From: Zhongshania sp.
GTDB taxonomy: Bacteria; Pseudomonadota; Gammaproteobacteria; Pseudomonadales; Spongiibacteraceae
DNA length: 64,000 nt
Direction of reading: 5' to 3'
Assembly: GCA_018066965.1 (NCBI GenBank)
Contig: JAGPVP010000009.1
Coordinates: 1 to 64,000, forward strand
The notes beneath the pieces were generated by a model. That model was not told the DNA's origin. It did no database searches and was given only the letters and a program-made list of their open reading frames with translations. The position numbers and the translations under genes are program-made. Of this stretch, positions 9,585-19,041 are shown in pieces; within the stretch, counting starts at the first letter, position 1; each line of letters opens with the position of its first letter.

Positions 9585-11708
9585 GTGCTCACAGATGCAC
9601 TGAAAAAAGTGATTCAAGACGCGTACCGGCAATTTCTAGATGTAAAAGCGCTGCGGCCTCGCTATGGTCAGCGGCTGATGATTGCCCATATCGCCAGAGT
9701 GCTGGGTGGTGTGAAGCGCAATCAAGAGTTTCAGCGCGGTGGTGGCGATCATCTCTGTGTGGTTGAAGCGGGTACAGGCACGGGTAAAACCTTAGCCTAT
9801 GCGGTTGCGGCTATTCCTATTGCCCAGCAAACCAACAAAATCCTCGTGATTTCCACCGCAACGGTAGCCCTGCAAGAACAAATTATTTACCGCGATCTGC
9901 CTGACATCCTCACCAATAGTGGTCTGCAATTTACGGTTAGCCTGTCTAAGGGCCGCCGCCGCTATATCTGTTTGTCTAAATTAGACCAGTTGCTGTCGGG
10001 GGCAGACGCCAAGGTCCTACCTTTATATATAGACGAACACATGGCGGCGCCAGACGCCGAAAGCCTGTCTTTATATACCGATTTTGCGCAGAAAATGGCG
10101 ACCGGAAAATGGGCCGGTGACCGCGATGACTGGAGCACGGTTATTGCCGACGATAAATGGGCTAGGGTCACTACCGATCACGCCCAATGCACAGGTCGGC
10201 GCTGCAGCCACGTTAAGCAGTGTAGTTTTTTTAAGGCCCGCGAATCGCTGACTCAGGCAGATGTGATTGTGGCCAATCACGATTTAGTGCTCGCCGACCT
10301 CGCCTTAGGTGGCGGGGCAATACTGCCACCGCCGGAAGAATGCATTTATATCTTCGATGAAGCCCATCATCTGCCCGATAAAGTCATCAATCATTTCAGT
10401 GCTAATTTTCGTCTTGCGGCGACCGAGCGTTGGCTAGAGCAAATTGAGCGCGCCTTGACCGCCATGATTGCGGTGCCGGCCATGGACATGACGGCGCGTG
10501 GACAGCTAGAGAGTTTACTGACTCAGCTTATTGCGGTGCGACGTGGTTTGGCTCCGCTGCGGCCCTTGCTGGAAGAATTACTAGACGGCGCTGAAGAGCG
10601 CCAGGGCACCAAGAGCGTTCGCTTCCCGGATGGCATCGTGCCAGCCGATTTGGCGGCTCACGCCAGAAACATGCTGGACGGTTTTAGCGCTGTGATTCAG
10701 CAGGCAGAAAGGATTATTGATACCTTTCAAGACAGCTTGGACAGTAATCAATTATTGGCTAGCCGCGAAGTGATGGAACAGTGGTTGGCGACGGTGTCTG
10801 CGGCTCGGTTTCGGGCCGAAAATGCCGGTGCGCTGTGGCGGTCCTACGCCGCCGATGCCAGCAAAGAAAAGCCGCCCAATGCGCGGTGGATGGCGCTGGT
10901 CGAAACGGGCCAAGGCTTGTTTGATATTGAATTAAACGCTAGTCCAATTCTAGCTGCCAATGCGCTCAAGTCAGCGCTGTGGTCACGTTGCTATGCGGCG
11001 GTGCTAACATCGGCAACCTTGACGGCATTAGGCAGCTTTAATCGCTTTAGTATGCGAGCTGGCCTAGATACTGATGCCAGCTTTGAAGTGGTGCCCAGCC
11101 CCTTTATGCACGCCGAGGCGGGCGAACTGCACGTGCCAGCCATGAATTGCGACGCCGGCGATGCCGAGGCGCATACCGCGGCACTCATCGAGATGTTGCC
11201 AGAGCTTATGGCGCCGTCGGCGGGTAATTTGGTGTTGTTTTCGTCGCGCAAGCAATTGCGCGCGGTGCGCGAAGGTATGCCAGCAGATTGGCAGGGGCGT
11301 ATTCTCGCGCAGGATGATCTGCCCAAGCATGAGATTCTAAGTCAGCACCGCAAGCGTTTAGACATGGGCGAAGGTAGTGTTATTTTTGGTTTGGCGAGTT
11401 TTGCCGAAGGGGTGGATTTACCCGGTAAGTATTGCTCACACGTGCTTATCGCCAAAATTCCGTTTGCGGTGCCGGAAGATCCCGTAGAAGAGGCGCTAGC
11501 AGAGTGGATTAGCCGCAATAATGGCAATCCGTTTATGGATATTACCGTGCCAGACGCCGCCGTAAAATTGATTCAAGCCAGTGGGCGTTTGCTGCGTAGC
11601 GAGTCAGACGTGGGCCGCATTACAATTTTAGATAGACGCATTGTCACACGCCATTACGGCCGAAAAATGTTGGCATCGATGCCGCCGTACCGGCAGATAA
11701 TTGAGTAG
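9585..11708 (+). CDS. dinG: ATP-dependent 5'-3' DNA helicase DinG
   Basis: XPD-like superfamily 2 helicase that unwinds D-loops, R-loops and G-quadruplexes during repair. The Walker A motif GTGTGKT is at 63-69 and DEAH at 258-261. Four cysteines C129, C202, C207 and C213 match the iron-sulfur cluster of E. coli DinG, with the same spacing in the last three. The C-terminal helicase half ends with IQASGRLLRSE. Translation starts at a GTG immediately after the stop of the upstream acyltransferase, with GAGG a few bases before, so the two are coupled. At 707 residues it is full length. Confidence 0.94.
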   Translation: MLTDALKKVIQDAYRQFLDVKALRPRYGQRLMIAHIARVLGGVKRNQEFQRGGGDHLCVVEAGTGTGKTLAYAVAAIPIAQQTNKILVISTATVALQEQIIYRDLPDILTNSGLQFTVSLSKGRRRYICLSKLDQLLSGADAKVLPLYIDEHMAAPDAESLSLYTDFAQKMATGKWAGDRDDWSTVIADDKWARVTTDHAQCTGRRCSHVKQCSFFKARESLTQADVIVANHDLVLADLALGGGAILPPPEECIYIFDEAHHLPDKVINHFSANFRLAATERWLEQIERALTAMIAVPAMDMTARGQLESLLTQLIAVRRGLAPLRPLLEELLDGAEERQGTKSVRFPDGIVPADLAAHARNMLDGFSAVIQQAERIIDTFQDSLDSNQLLASREVMEQWLATVSAARFRAENAGALWRSYAADASKEKPPNARWMALVETGQGLFDIELNASPILAANALKSALWSRCYAAVLTSATLTALGSFNRFSMRAGLDTDASFEVVPSPFMHAEAGELHVPAMNCDAGDAEAHTAALIEMLPELMAPSAGNLVLFSSRKQLRAVREGMPADWQGRILAQDDLPKHEILSQHRKRLDMGEGSVIFGLASFAEGVDLPGKYCSHVLIAKIPFAVPEDPVEEALAEWISRNNGNPFMDITVPDAAVKLIQASGRLLRSESDVGRITILDRRIVTRHYGRKMLASMPPYRQIIE

Positions 11709-11729
11709 TATGTGGGTACGAGTGATTGC

Positions 11730-12053
11730 ATGAGTAAATATTCAGATGTGGCTGCGATTTTAATAGATATTGAGGCCGAGCTACGTCGAATTGGCTGCTG
11801 GGATGCTGAACCGCCTGCACCGGAAGCACTGCGCAGCGAGCAGCCTTTTGCCATCGATACGCTTAATTTTGCGCAGTGGCTGCAGTTTATCTTTATTCCC
11901 AGAATGCAGTTTTTGATTGATCAGCAGCAAGATTTACCGCGCGCCAGTGGCATTGCGCCTATGGCAGAGGAATATTTTAGCGGCTTGCTGTTGCCAGTTG
12001 GCGGTTTAATGGCTGCCCTGCACGCAATGGATGCGTTGCTGGGCAGCCATTAA
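11730..12053 (+). CDS. yqcC: YqcC family protein (DUF446)
   Basis: Small protein of 107 residues from the ATG at 11730; a GTG at 11712 would add six residues but has a poorer context. It matches the YqcC/DUF446 family by the DVAAILIDIEAELRRIG start, PFAIDTLNFAQWLQFIFIPR in the middle and the MAEEYF segment. The family is conserved in gammaproteobacteria and its biochemical function is not established. It follows dinG by 21 bases, so it is probably co-transcribed. It ends one base before the stop of the convergent response-regulator gene. Confidence 0.82.
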   Translation: MSKYSDVAAILIDIEAELRRIGCWDAEPPAPEALRSEQPFAIDTLNFAQWLQFIFIPRMQFLIDQQQDLPRASGIAPMAEEYFSGLLLPVGGLMAALHAMDALLGSH

Positions 12054-12054
12054 T

Positions 12055-12675
12055 TTAGCTGTTACCGGTTTCTTCTGCAGCCATCACCATACGCACCAAA
12101 TGGGCTAATGAGCGCACGCCCATTTTTTCCATTACACGGGCGCGGTGAATCTCTACAGTCCGCTGGCTGATATCTAAATCGTAGGCGATAACTTTGTTGG
12201 CTTTGCCTTCGATCATAAGCTCCATGACTTGATTTTCGCGGGGGGTGAGATCCGCTAATTTGGCGCGAATTTTATGCTTTTCTTCAAGGTCGGCTCTATT
12301 CTCAGCATCAGCGGCAATGGCCTGCTGGATTTTGCCCAGTAGCTCCTCTTCGCGGTAGGGCTTTTGAACAAAGTCCACTGCGCCCCTTTGCATTGCGTCC
12401 ACCGCCATGGGTACATCGCCATGACCGGTGACAAAGATAATCGGCAAAATAGAGTTGCGGGTATTGAGTTGGCGCTGTAATTCCATACCGTTCATGCCCG
12501 GCATGCGAATATCGAGTACCATACAACCGGCCATGTCAGTGGTGTAGTCTTCTAGAAACGAGTCGGCTCTAGAGTAGCTAATTACTTTGTGGCCAACTGA
12601 TTCCAGCACCATTTGCAGAGAATCTCTTACGGCTTCGTCATCTTCAACGAGGTAAACCGTCGCTTCTATAGTCAT
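12055..12675 (-). CDS. FixJ/NarL-type response regulator
   Basis: Two-domain response regulator of 206 residues. The receiver domain has the acidic pocket at EDD (11-13), phospho-acceptor Asp55 in VLDIRMPG, Thr in FVTGHGD and Lys in VQKPY. The C-terminal LuxR/FixJ helix-turn-helix runs from LTPRENQVMELMIEG to GVRSLAHLVRMV. FixJ-type regulators bind DNA after phosphorylation by a partner kinase. Its divergent neighbours are a hybrid histidine kinase and a REC-PAS kinase whose H-box (AHEVNQPL) is of the FixL/DctB type, so one or both are likely partners. The target genes are unknown. Confidence 0.92.
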   Translation of the reverse strand: MTIEATVYLVEDDEAVRDSLQMVLESVGHKVISYSRADSFLEDYTTDMAGCMVLDIRMPGMNGMELQRQLNTRNSILPIIFVTGHGDVPMAVDAMQRGAVDFVQKPYREEELLGKIQQAIAADAENRADLEEKHKIRAKLADLTPRENQVMELMIEGKANKVIAYDLDISQRTVEIHRARVMEKMGVRSLAHLVRMVMAAEETGNS

Positions 12676-12718
12676 TATTACGTCCTTGCCGTTACCGTTT
12701 TATAATATAGTCAGGCTA

Positions 12719-12739
12719 CCATGAAATGATAAATCATGG
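12719..12739. promoter_or_regulatory. Inverted repeat between response regulator and hybrid kinase
   Basis: CCATGA and TCATGG arms separated by nine A/T-rich bases lie in the 180-base divergent promoter region. It could be a site for the adjacent LuxR-type regulator or another factor. The arms are short, so the call is tentative. Confidence 0.3.
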
Positions 12740-12858
12740 GCATGCTTAATCGGTGATTTATTGATTGATACTGGCGAGAAGCGTCAAGACTGGATAAGCT
12801 TCCGCCTAATAAGCCGCAACGCAACGATGCGATTGCCATACAACAACAAGGGTTGCGC

Positions 12859-15800
12859 ATGCGAACTAAGCGCAGTTTAGTACAGATTTATCTCCTCAGC
12901 CTAGTCGCATTGTCTGCGATTCCTTTGGCGATATTTGGCTATATCTGGATTGCTAAAGAATACGAACGGTACACGCAGCAAAGTGAGGCGTGGAAAGACA
13001 GCTATGTGGAATCTCGCCGCGAGCTATTGCGCAGAGAAGTGGGCAAGGCGGTTGAGTATTTAGACTTTAAACATACTCAGCTCAACCGGCAGCTTTACAA
13101 TGACCTGCGCCAACAGGTCGCGGTGGGTATTTCTTTAATCGAAGACACCCGCAAAGAGTTCGTCGGCGAGAGCAAGGCACAACAGTTAACGCGCTTGCGG
13201 GCGACGATGACCTCGCTGCGATTTTTGAATAATAAAGGCTTTTTCTTCTTATTTGACGGCGATGGTCAGGTTTTATTGCCGCCAATGAACCCGTCCACAG
13301 AAGATCGAATGGCCGATAGCGCGACGGTAAATGCGTTTTCTTCGCAAATCCGAGCCGCATTAAAAGATAAGAAATACGATTTCTTAGAATACCGTTTTAC
13401 CGACACCAATAGCCAAGTGGCAACTGAGCGCAACTTCAGCTTTGTGTATTATTACAAGCCGCTGAATATTTATATGGGTGCCAGTATTTACCTGCGCGAT
13501 GAGCTTAATCGCTTGAAGCGGGAAGTGATTGAACGTATCGCCGCGGTGCCTATCGATCCCGATAATTCCATCCTTTTTGTGGTTGATAAAGACGGCCGTC
13601 AGCTAGTAAACGCCTACGACCCAAGTTCGGTCGGTGTGCTAATGCCAGATATTGTTGATGTTAGTTCTAAAGTGGGCGGCGACGAACACAGCCTATTCAC
13701 CGAGCTGAGCTGGGTGGATCGCGACGGTCAGAAAAAGCCGGTTATTTCCTATATTCGTCGATTTGAACCCTGGGGCTGGGTGTTGGGTTCCGGCGTATTT
13801 CTGGATGAACTCAACGTTAAATTAAGCGATGAGCGCGCCGCCTTGCAGGAGCGCGTCAAAGAGCATATTCGCTTTATAGTGATTATCGCCTTCGCCTTAA
13901 TGATTTTTTCGACGATTGCAGCGCGCTGGTTGGCGCGACGAAGTGCAGCCGGCTTCCATATATTTCAGCAGTTCTTTGCCGACGCGAGCAAGCGTTCAAC
14001 GGCAATAGATATTAAGCGCCTACCTTTTGCCGAGTTTCAGCGCTTAGCGGAAGACGCCAATTTTATGGTGGAAAAGCGCACAGAAACTGAACGCGCTTTA
14101 AAACTCAGTGAGCGTCGTTTCCAGCTGGCGCTAGATGCGGCACAAAACCATCTGTGGGATTTAGATTTGCAGACCGGCCTCGTTACCGTCGGCGAAAGTT
14201 TCTATCGCATACTGGGTTATGACGCGCCCGCTAAACCTTATCCAGTAGCGGCGTTTAAACACATAGCCTGCCCCGATGATTTGCAAATTATAGCCTCGGC
14301 GGTAGACAGTTGGCTGGGCTTGGCCACAGGCAATAGTGTCGAGTTTCGGGTGAAAGATCGGGCGGGTAATTTCCGGTGGATTTATAGCCGCGGTGATGTG
14401 GTTGAGAATGATCAAAACGACAAACCTATTCGCGCCATGGGTATCATGACCGATGTCACTGATCGCAAGCGCATTGAACAAGAACTGGTGAATGCGCGTA
14501 TCGCCGCTGAAGATGCGCTACATGCAAAAAGCCAATTTTTATCCAGCGTTAGTCATGAGTTGCGGACTCCTTTAAATGGCGTGTTGGGCTATGCGCAGCT
14601 ATTACAGCGTGACTCTGGAATCCCCGCGGGTAGTCAGGAATATTTGCGGGCAATTGAAAGTTGTGGCAAGCACTTACTCACGCTAATTAATGACGTGTTG
14701 GACTTGGCGAAGATCGAAAGCGGCAATATCGATATCGTTTGTCGGGCTAATAAACTAGACGATATTGTTGCCAACGTCAGTGATATTGTCGCCCATAGAG
14801 CAAAGTCGAAAGGCCTAGATTTTATTGTTGATCGCTCCCCTAATTTACCTGAGCAGGTTCAAGTCGATGAAGTAAAACTGCGGCAGGTGCTGGTTAATTT
14901 ACTTGATAATGCGGTCAAATTTACCAGCGTAGGTACGGTAGTTTTAAAACTCCATGCCGACTTTCAAAACCATCAGCTGATGTTCTCCGTCACCGATAGC
15001 GGCATGGGGATTCCCCAAGAAAAACTGCGCGATGTGTTTGAACCCTTCCGGCAGGTGAATCCACAAGACGGTAAAGGCACCGGCTTAGGTTTGTCTATTT
15101 GCCGGCGCTTAGTCGAGGCGATGGGCGGAAGCTTAAATGTCAGCAGCGAATTTGGTCGCGGCAGCTGTTTCTATTTTGACGTGCCCTTATTGCAAATTGG
15201 TGCCAACGACCTAGTTGATGACTTGACGGTAGATGTTGTCGATGCCCTTCCTGAGCTGTTGGCGGGTGTGGGTCAAAATCCCGCAATTATTATCGCGGAT
15301 GATGTCGCGGTAAATCGCCACGTATTACTCAGTATGCTTGAAGACGTTACCACTGATATTAGAGAGGCTGTTAATGGCCTTGAGGTAATTGAGCACCTGA
15401 AAGAGCGCAGCGCAAAATTAGTGCTCATGGATTTGCGCATGCCGGAAATGGACGGCATGGAAGCGACACGCATTATTAAGCAAGAAATGGGTATGAGCGA
15501 GGTTGCGATTATTATGGCCTCGGCAACCACCGATGAAGACATGATGGAAGAAGCTATCCAAGTAGGCTGTAATGGCTTTTTGCCTAAGCCGATAAGTATT
15601 GGTGATCTTCTCAGCATTGTAGCCGCTACCTGCGGTATTGAAGAGCAAGATGCGGTGACGGCCACCGCCGTAGTCGCGAATGACATGCCCGCTATTGATA
15701 TGGTGTTGCCAGATGACAAAGACCTGCAGCAGTTAACCGCGGCGGTGGATCTGGGCGATGTAACGGGCTTGCGTGAGCAGTTACAGCAATTGCGTAAACG

Positions 15801-15921
15801 CAATCCGGAATGCGATGGTTTTATCGACGAGGCGGAAGAATATCTCCGTGAATTTGACTTCGATAAATTAGCGCGGCTTTTATTGCAGGCGTCGCGTGAG
15901 GCTAACTTGAATGACGCCTGA
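12859..15921 (+). CDS. Hybrid sensor histidine kinase (Cache-PAS-HisKA-HATPase-REC)
   Basis: Inner-membrane sensor kinase of 1020 residues. In order: TM1 (about 10-30), a periplasmic double-Cache-like region with FFFLFDGDG and LGSGVFLDEL segments (about 35-325), TM2 (about 338-360), PAS/PAC (about 415-540), H-box SVSHELRTPLNG with His566, HATPase with LLDNAVKF, SDSGMGI-like and GTGLGLSI boxes, and a receiver with Asp858 in LMDLRMPEMDG. A poorly conserved Glu/Leu-rich tail (last 110 residues) might be a degenerate phosphotransfer region, but no clear HPt is seen. I start at the ATG (AAGGG seven bases upstream) and not the in-frame TTG at 12853. The next kinase gene overlaps its end by 11 bases. 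Confidence 0.92.
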   Translation: MRTKRSLVQIYLLSLVALSAIPLAIFGYIWIAKEYERYTQQSEAWKDSYVESRRELLRREVGKAVEYLDFKHTQLNRQLYNDLRQQVAVGISLIEDTRKEFVGESKAQQLTRLRATMTSLRFLNNKGFFFLFDGDGQVLLPPMNPSTEDRMADSATVNAFSSQIRAALKDKKYDFLEYRFTDTNSQVATERNFSFVYYYKPLNIYMGASIYLRDELNRLKREVIERIAAVPIDPDNSILFVVDKDGRQLVNAYDPSSVGVLMPDIVDVSSKVGGDEHSLFTELSWVDRDGQKKPVISYIRRFEPWGWVLGSGVFLDELNVKLSDERAALQERVKEHIRFIVIIAFALMIFSTIAARWLARRSAAGFHIFQQFFADASKRSTAIDIKRLPFAEFQRLAEDANFMVEKRTETERALKLSERRFQLALDAAQNHLWDLDLQTGLVTVGESFYRILGYDAPAKPYPVAAFKHIACPDDLQIIASAVDSWLGLATGNSVEFRVKDRAGNFRWIYSRGDVVENDQNDKPIRAMGIMTDVTDRKRIEQELVNARIAAEDALHAKSQFLSSVSHELRTPLNGVLGYAQLLQRDSGIPAGSQEYLRAIESCGKHLLTLINDVLDLAKIESGNIDIVCRANKLDDIVANVSDIVAHRAKSKGLDFIVDRSPNLPEQVQVDEVKLRQVLVNLLDNAVKFTSVGTVVLKLHADFQNHQLMFSVTDSGMGIPQEKLRDVFEPFRQVNPQDGKGTGLGLSICRRLVEAMGGSLNVSSEFGRGSCFYFDVPLLQIGANDLVDDLTVDVVDALPELLAGVGQNPAIIIADDVAVNRHVLLSMLEDVTTDIREAVNGLEVIEHLKERSAKLVLMDLRMPEMDGMEATRIIKQEMGMSEVAIIMASATTDEDMMEEAIQVGCNGFLPKPISIGDLLSIVAATCGIEEQDAVTATAVVANDMPAIDMVLPDDKDLQQLTAAVDLGDVTGLREQLQQLRKRNPECDGFIDEAEEYLREFDFDKLARLLLQASREANLNDA

Positions 15922-17425
15922 TCGCGGTAGCGAACAGATTTTGTTGGTTGATGATAATCCGACAAACTTGCAGGTATTATTTAAAACACTTGAGGGCAGC
16001 GGCTATCGTTTGTTGGCGGCCCGCGATGGCGAGGCGGCACTGTATACGGCGAAACGTGCTCGTCCCGCTTTAATTTTACTCGATGTTATGATGCCCGGCA
16101 TGGATGGCTTTGAGGTCTGCGAACACCTTAAAGCAGATCCGGAAACTGCCGATATTGCGGTCATTTTTTTGTCGGCGTTAACGGATAGCCAATCTAAAGT
16201 ACACGGTTTGGCTATTGGCGGCGTGGATTATATTGCCAAGCCTTTTCAGACTGATGAAGTGCTTGCTCGGGTGCGGACGCACATAAAAATTCAGCGTCTT
16301 GAGCGCGCCTTGGCACGTCGTAATACCGAACTGGAAGATGAAAATCAGCAAATCTTAAATGCCGTTGATGAAGGCATTGTTGGTTTAGATGTTGCCGGTC
16401 GCGTTACCTCTATGAATGCACAAGCGGCATCGATTACTGGTTGGGCGGCGGGGGACTGTGTCGGCGAGTTATTTTCTCAGTTGCACTTATTTCCTGATGA
16501 CAAAGCGCTGAACGAATCTTTCGGATTGCTTTGCGAGGGTGGCGTAGGTTTACGCAAAGAACACGTTAGCATCAGCACGCGCTCCGGTCGCGTCGCACCG
16601 GTTGCGCTGAGTGGGTCACCACGTAGCGAAGGAGGGGCGGTGCTGGTGTTGCGAGATATAAGCGAGTGGCTACAAAGTCAATTTGCCCTTGAGCAAGCCA
16701 GGGCAGAAATGGATAGCCAGCGTCAGCATTTGGCGCATATTGAGCGCCTTAGTACCGGCGGTGAAATGGCGGCGGGTATTGCCCATGAGGTGAATCAGCC
16801 GCTGACCGCTGTGACCAATTATGCTCGGGTTGCTCAGCGTTTGGTGGCTGATTTGCCGGATGATCGTCGTCAGAAAATGGATGAAGTTTTATCTAAAATC
16901 ACTATCCAAGCGGAGCGTGCCGCTGCGGTTATTCAACGTATGCGTAGCTATGTTAAAAAGCCCACGGGTGGTCGCGAGGTGTTGGCAATCAATAAAGTGC
17001 TTGAAGATGTGCTGGCGCTTGCAGAGGTAGATTCGCGGGTAAATGCGATTCCAGTGGAATTAAAAGTGGCCGCTAATTTACCCATGATTTTTGTCGACGA
17101 AGTACAGCTGCAACAGGTAGCGCTAAACTTGATTCGCAATGCGATGGAGTCGACGGCTAACGCGGGCCAGACTAATTCGGTGGAAGTTAGCACTTATCTT
17201 GACGGCGGGATGGTGTGTTTTCGTGTTAAGGATTTTGGTGCGGGTTTGGCGCCGGAAATAGAAGCGCAATTATTTAGTCCGTTTGTGACCTCCAAAGAAG
17301 GTGGTATGGGTATAGGCTTGTCGGTGTCTAAATCTATTATGCAGGCACACGGTGGTGATATTCGCTTTCAGCCTAACCCGAATGGCGGTGCAATTTTTAG
17401 CTGTGAATTTCCGGTGCATCATTAG
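15911..17425 (+). CDS. Response regulator/PAS/histidine kinase (FixL/DctB-type transmitter)
   Basis: Cytosolic protein of 504 residues with an N-terminal receiver (Asp58 in LLDVMMPGMDG, Lys in AKPF), a PAS domain (about 140-250), and a kinase core with H-box GIAHEVNQPLTA (His292), N-box LIRNAMES and G-box GGMGIGLSVSKSI. A receiver at the front suggests it is phosphorylated by the membrane hybrid kinase and passes the signal on, possibly to the FixJ-type regulator encoded divergently. Its start overlaps the hybrid kinase gene by 11 bases, so the two are made together. The signal is unknown; the PAS domain lacks an obvious FixL haem-binding His, though I cannot judge this firmly. Confidence 0.9.
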   Translation: MTPDRGSEQILLVDDNPTNLQVLFKTLEGSGYRLLAARDGEAALYTAKRARPALILLDVMMPGMDGFEVCEHLKADPETADIAVIFLSALTDSQSKVHGLAIGGVDYIAKPFQTDEVLARVRTHIKIQRLERALARRNTELEDENQQILNAVDEGIVGLDVAGRVTSMNAQAASITGWAAGDCVGELFSQLHLFPDDKALNESFGLLCEGGVGLRKEHVSISTRSGRVAPVALSGSPRSEGGAVLVLRDISEWLQSQFALEQARAEMDSQRQHLAHIERLSTGGEMAAGIAHEVNQPLTAVTNYARVAQRLVADLPDDRRQKMDEVLSKITIQAERAAAVIQRMRSYVKKPTGGREVLAINKVLEDVLALAEVDSRVNAIPVELKVAANLPMIFVDEVQLQQVALNLIRNAMESTANAGQTNSVEVSTYLDGGMVCFRVKDFGAGLAPEIEAQLFSPFVTSKEGGMGIGLSVSKSIMQAHGGDIRFQPNPNGGAIFSCEFPVHH

Positions 17426-17483
17426 GATTGATGATGATTTCCACAGCGATTTACTTGTTAGAATTTCTCCCCGTTGCTAGCCA

Positions 17484-18245
17484 ATGTCTATGTTAAAAGC
17501 GCTTAAATCGAAACGGCTTACTGAGCTGCGCAGTCAGCAAAATGTGCAGTGTAGAGATCAACTAATTCCTATCACTATTATTCGCAGCCGACGTCGGCGC
17601 CGCAAACTGAGTTTGCAGGTGGGGCGCTCTGGCGTGGTGTTGCGCGCGCCGTTCACTACTCCCGCTACCGACATTGATATGATGTTATCTCGTCATCGCG
17701 ATTGGATTTACGAACGCCAGCAATTGCTATTGAAACAGCAGGGTTCGGTTTTGCGTTATGAATCTGGCGAGCAGCACGATTATTTGGGTGAGTCGCTGGA
17801 GCTCGTTATTGTCGCAGGCAGTGGCCGCTTAACAGTGGAGCGGGGTGACGCTTGCTTGATACTTCGCGGCGACGCGGGAGATGCCGCGCATATTAGCCGC
17901 ACTTTACAACAGTGGTATTTACGGCAGGCGCAGCAACTTTTTGCAGCGCGGTTAAGCCTGTGGGCGGCGCGCTTGCCGTGGGTAGAGGGTGCGCCGGAAC
18001 TTAGACTTAGGCGCATGCGGTCGCGCTGGGGAAGTTGCTCTGCCGGTGGTCGTATTTGTTTAAATACCCATTTAGTGAAGGCCAGCCAGAACTGTATTGA
18101 TTACGTTATTGTTCATGAGCTGTGCCACTTGCAAGAGTTTAATCACAGCCCGCGATTTTACGCCTTGATGGCAGCCGCCATGCCAGAGTGGCGGCAATAC
18201 AAGGCGGAGTTGGAGTCGGTTGGCGCAAGGATAGTGCGCGAATAG
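17484..18245 (+). CDS. YgjP/DUF45-type zinc metallopeptidase-like protein
   Basis: Protein of 253 residues of the YgjP-like (DUF45, SprT/WLM-related) family. The zinc site HELCHLQEFNHS supplies His211, Glu212 and His215, with His221 as a likely third ligand. The family signature RWGSCS (near 181) is also present. These proteins are predicted metallopeptidases, and the physiological substrate is not known. An Arg-rich patch (RSRRRRRK, 34-41) lies near the start. It begins 58 bases after the kinase gene and is probably unrelated to it. Confidence 0.88.
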   Translation: MSMLKALKSKRLTELRSQQNVQCRDQLIPITIIRSRRRRRKLSLQVGRSGVVLRAPFTTPATDIDMMLSRHRDWIYERQQLLLKQQGSVLRYESGEQHDYLGESLELVIVAGSGRLTVERGDACLILRGDAGDAAHISRTLQQWYLRQAQQLFAARLSLWAARLPWVEGAPELRLRRMRSRWGSCSAGGRICLNTHLVKASQNCIDYVIVHELCHLQEFNHSPRFYALMAAAMPEWRQYKAELESVGARIVRE

Positions 18246-18256
18246 TTAGTGATGTG

Positions 18257-18934
18257 TTATTTCGCTATGGCACTGTAATTGGTGGCGGCAACAAATAAAA
18301 ATAAGCTGCTTTCGATGACACTATCCACTGGTTCACGATAATTGGTTAGGGCCCAGCGTCGGGCTATTTGTAAAACCGCGCCAACTAATCCCGCATAAAT
18401 CATATCTTGGTTTGGAATATTTGAAATATCTGCCAAACCCAGTGACTGGGTTAGAGTCCTGATCAATACAGCAAACTCCTCCATAGCTTGGTAATAAAGT
18501 ATATCGATGGTGTCGCTGACTCCTAAAATCTCGAATAACAAGAGTCGCGCAATGTCGGGGTTTTGATAGAGCGTGTCAAAAAAAGCGTTTAAACCCGCGC
18601 GGGAAAATGCCGCGCTATTGCGTTCGGAGCCTTCAAAGGCCGCTAACATTCGGTTTTTCAAAACGCGAGTTTGGGTTTTATACACCTCGGCTAATAAGGC
18701 CTCGCGATTGGCGAAAGACTCATAAAAATATCTCTCGGTTAGGCCGGCTGCGGTGCAAATGCTGCGAACGCTGGCAGCGGCGTAGCCATGGCTACCAATT
18801 ACGCTAAGGCCGGCGCTGAGCAATTGCTCATAACGTTCGTTGCGACGTTGATCACCACTACTACCACGATAGCGGCGTGATGTTTGAGAGTCTTTGGCGG
18901 CGAGGTGGCTGGCTTTGGGGGTAGATTTTGGCAT
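18257..18934 (-). CDS. TetR family transcriptional regulator
   Basis: Likely repressor of 225 residues. After a basic, disordered start the TetR helix-turn-helix runs SVRSICTAAGLTERYFYESFANREALLAEVY, followed by an all-helical ligand-binding domain. The frame is open back to 19021, but the ATG at 18934 is preceded by two matching 18-bp palindromes that look like operators, which would otherwise lie inside the coding region. The divergent GMC oxidoreductase at 19042 is the obvious target, together with the regulator itself. The ligand is unknown; a lipid or steroid is plausible from the GMC neighbour. Confidence 0.87.
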   Translation of the reverse strand: MPKSTPKASHLAAKDSQTSRRYRGSSGDQRRNERYEQLLSAGLSVIGSHGYAAASVRSICTAAGLTERYFYESFANREALLAEVYKTQTRVLKNRMLAAFEGSERNSAAFSRAGLNAFFDTLYQNPDIARLLLFEILGVSDTIDILYYQAMEEFAVLIRTLTQSLGLADISNIPNQDMIYAGLVGAVLQIARRWALTNYREPVDSVIESSLFLFVAATNYSAIAK

Positions 18935-18944
18935 CTCGAAATTT

Positions 18945-18962
18945 TGACATGAGTTGATGTCA
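18945..18962. promoter_or_regulatory. TetR operator candidate 1, TGACA-N8-TGTCA
   Basis: The sequence TGACATGAGTTGATGTCA has perfect six-base arms (TGACAT/ATGTCA). It lies just upstream of the regulator ATG and shares its layout with a second copy whose centre is 27 bases away. Pairs of palindromes like this are typical of autoregulating TetR repressors. Confidence 0.6.
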
Positions 18963-18971
18963 GATGTAAAG

Positions 18972-18989
18972 TGACATGATGTGTTGTCA
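18972..18989. promoter_or_regulatory. TetR operator candidate 2, TGACA-N8-TGTCA
   Basis: The sequence TGACATGATGTGTTGTCA has perfect five-base arms with the same eight-base spacing as candidate 1. It lies between the divergent regulator and GMC oxidoreductase genes and would overlap the promoter of either. Confidence 0.6.
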
Positions 18990-19041
18990 AATGGTGGCTT
19001 TGCGTTTTTGCGCGATGTCACTCACCGCAAAAAAGGTGTGA

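Noticed and set aside
15273-15965. A 230-residue open frame antisense to the hybrid kinase
   Set aside because: Ser/Arg-rich translation with no family features, lying wholly over a well-supported kinase and receiver; it is a reading shadow.
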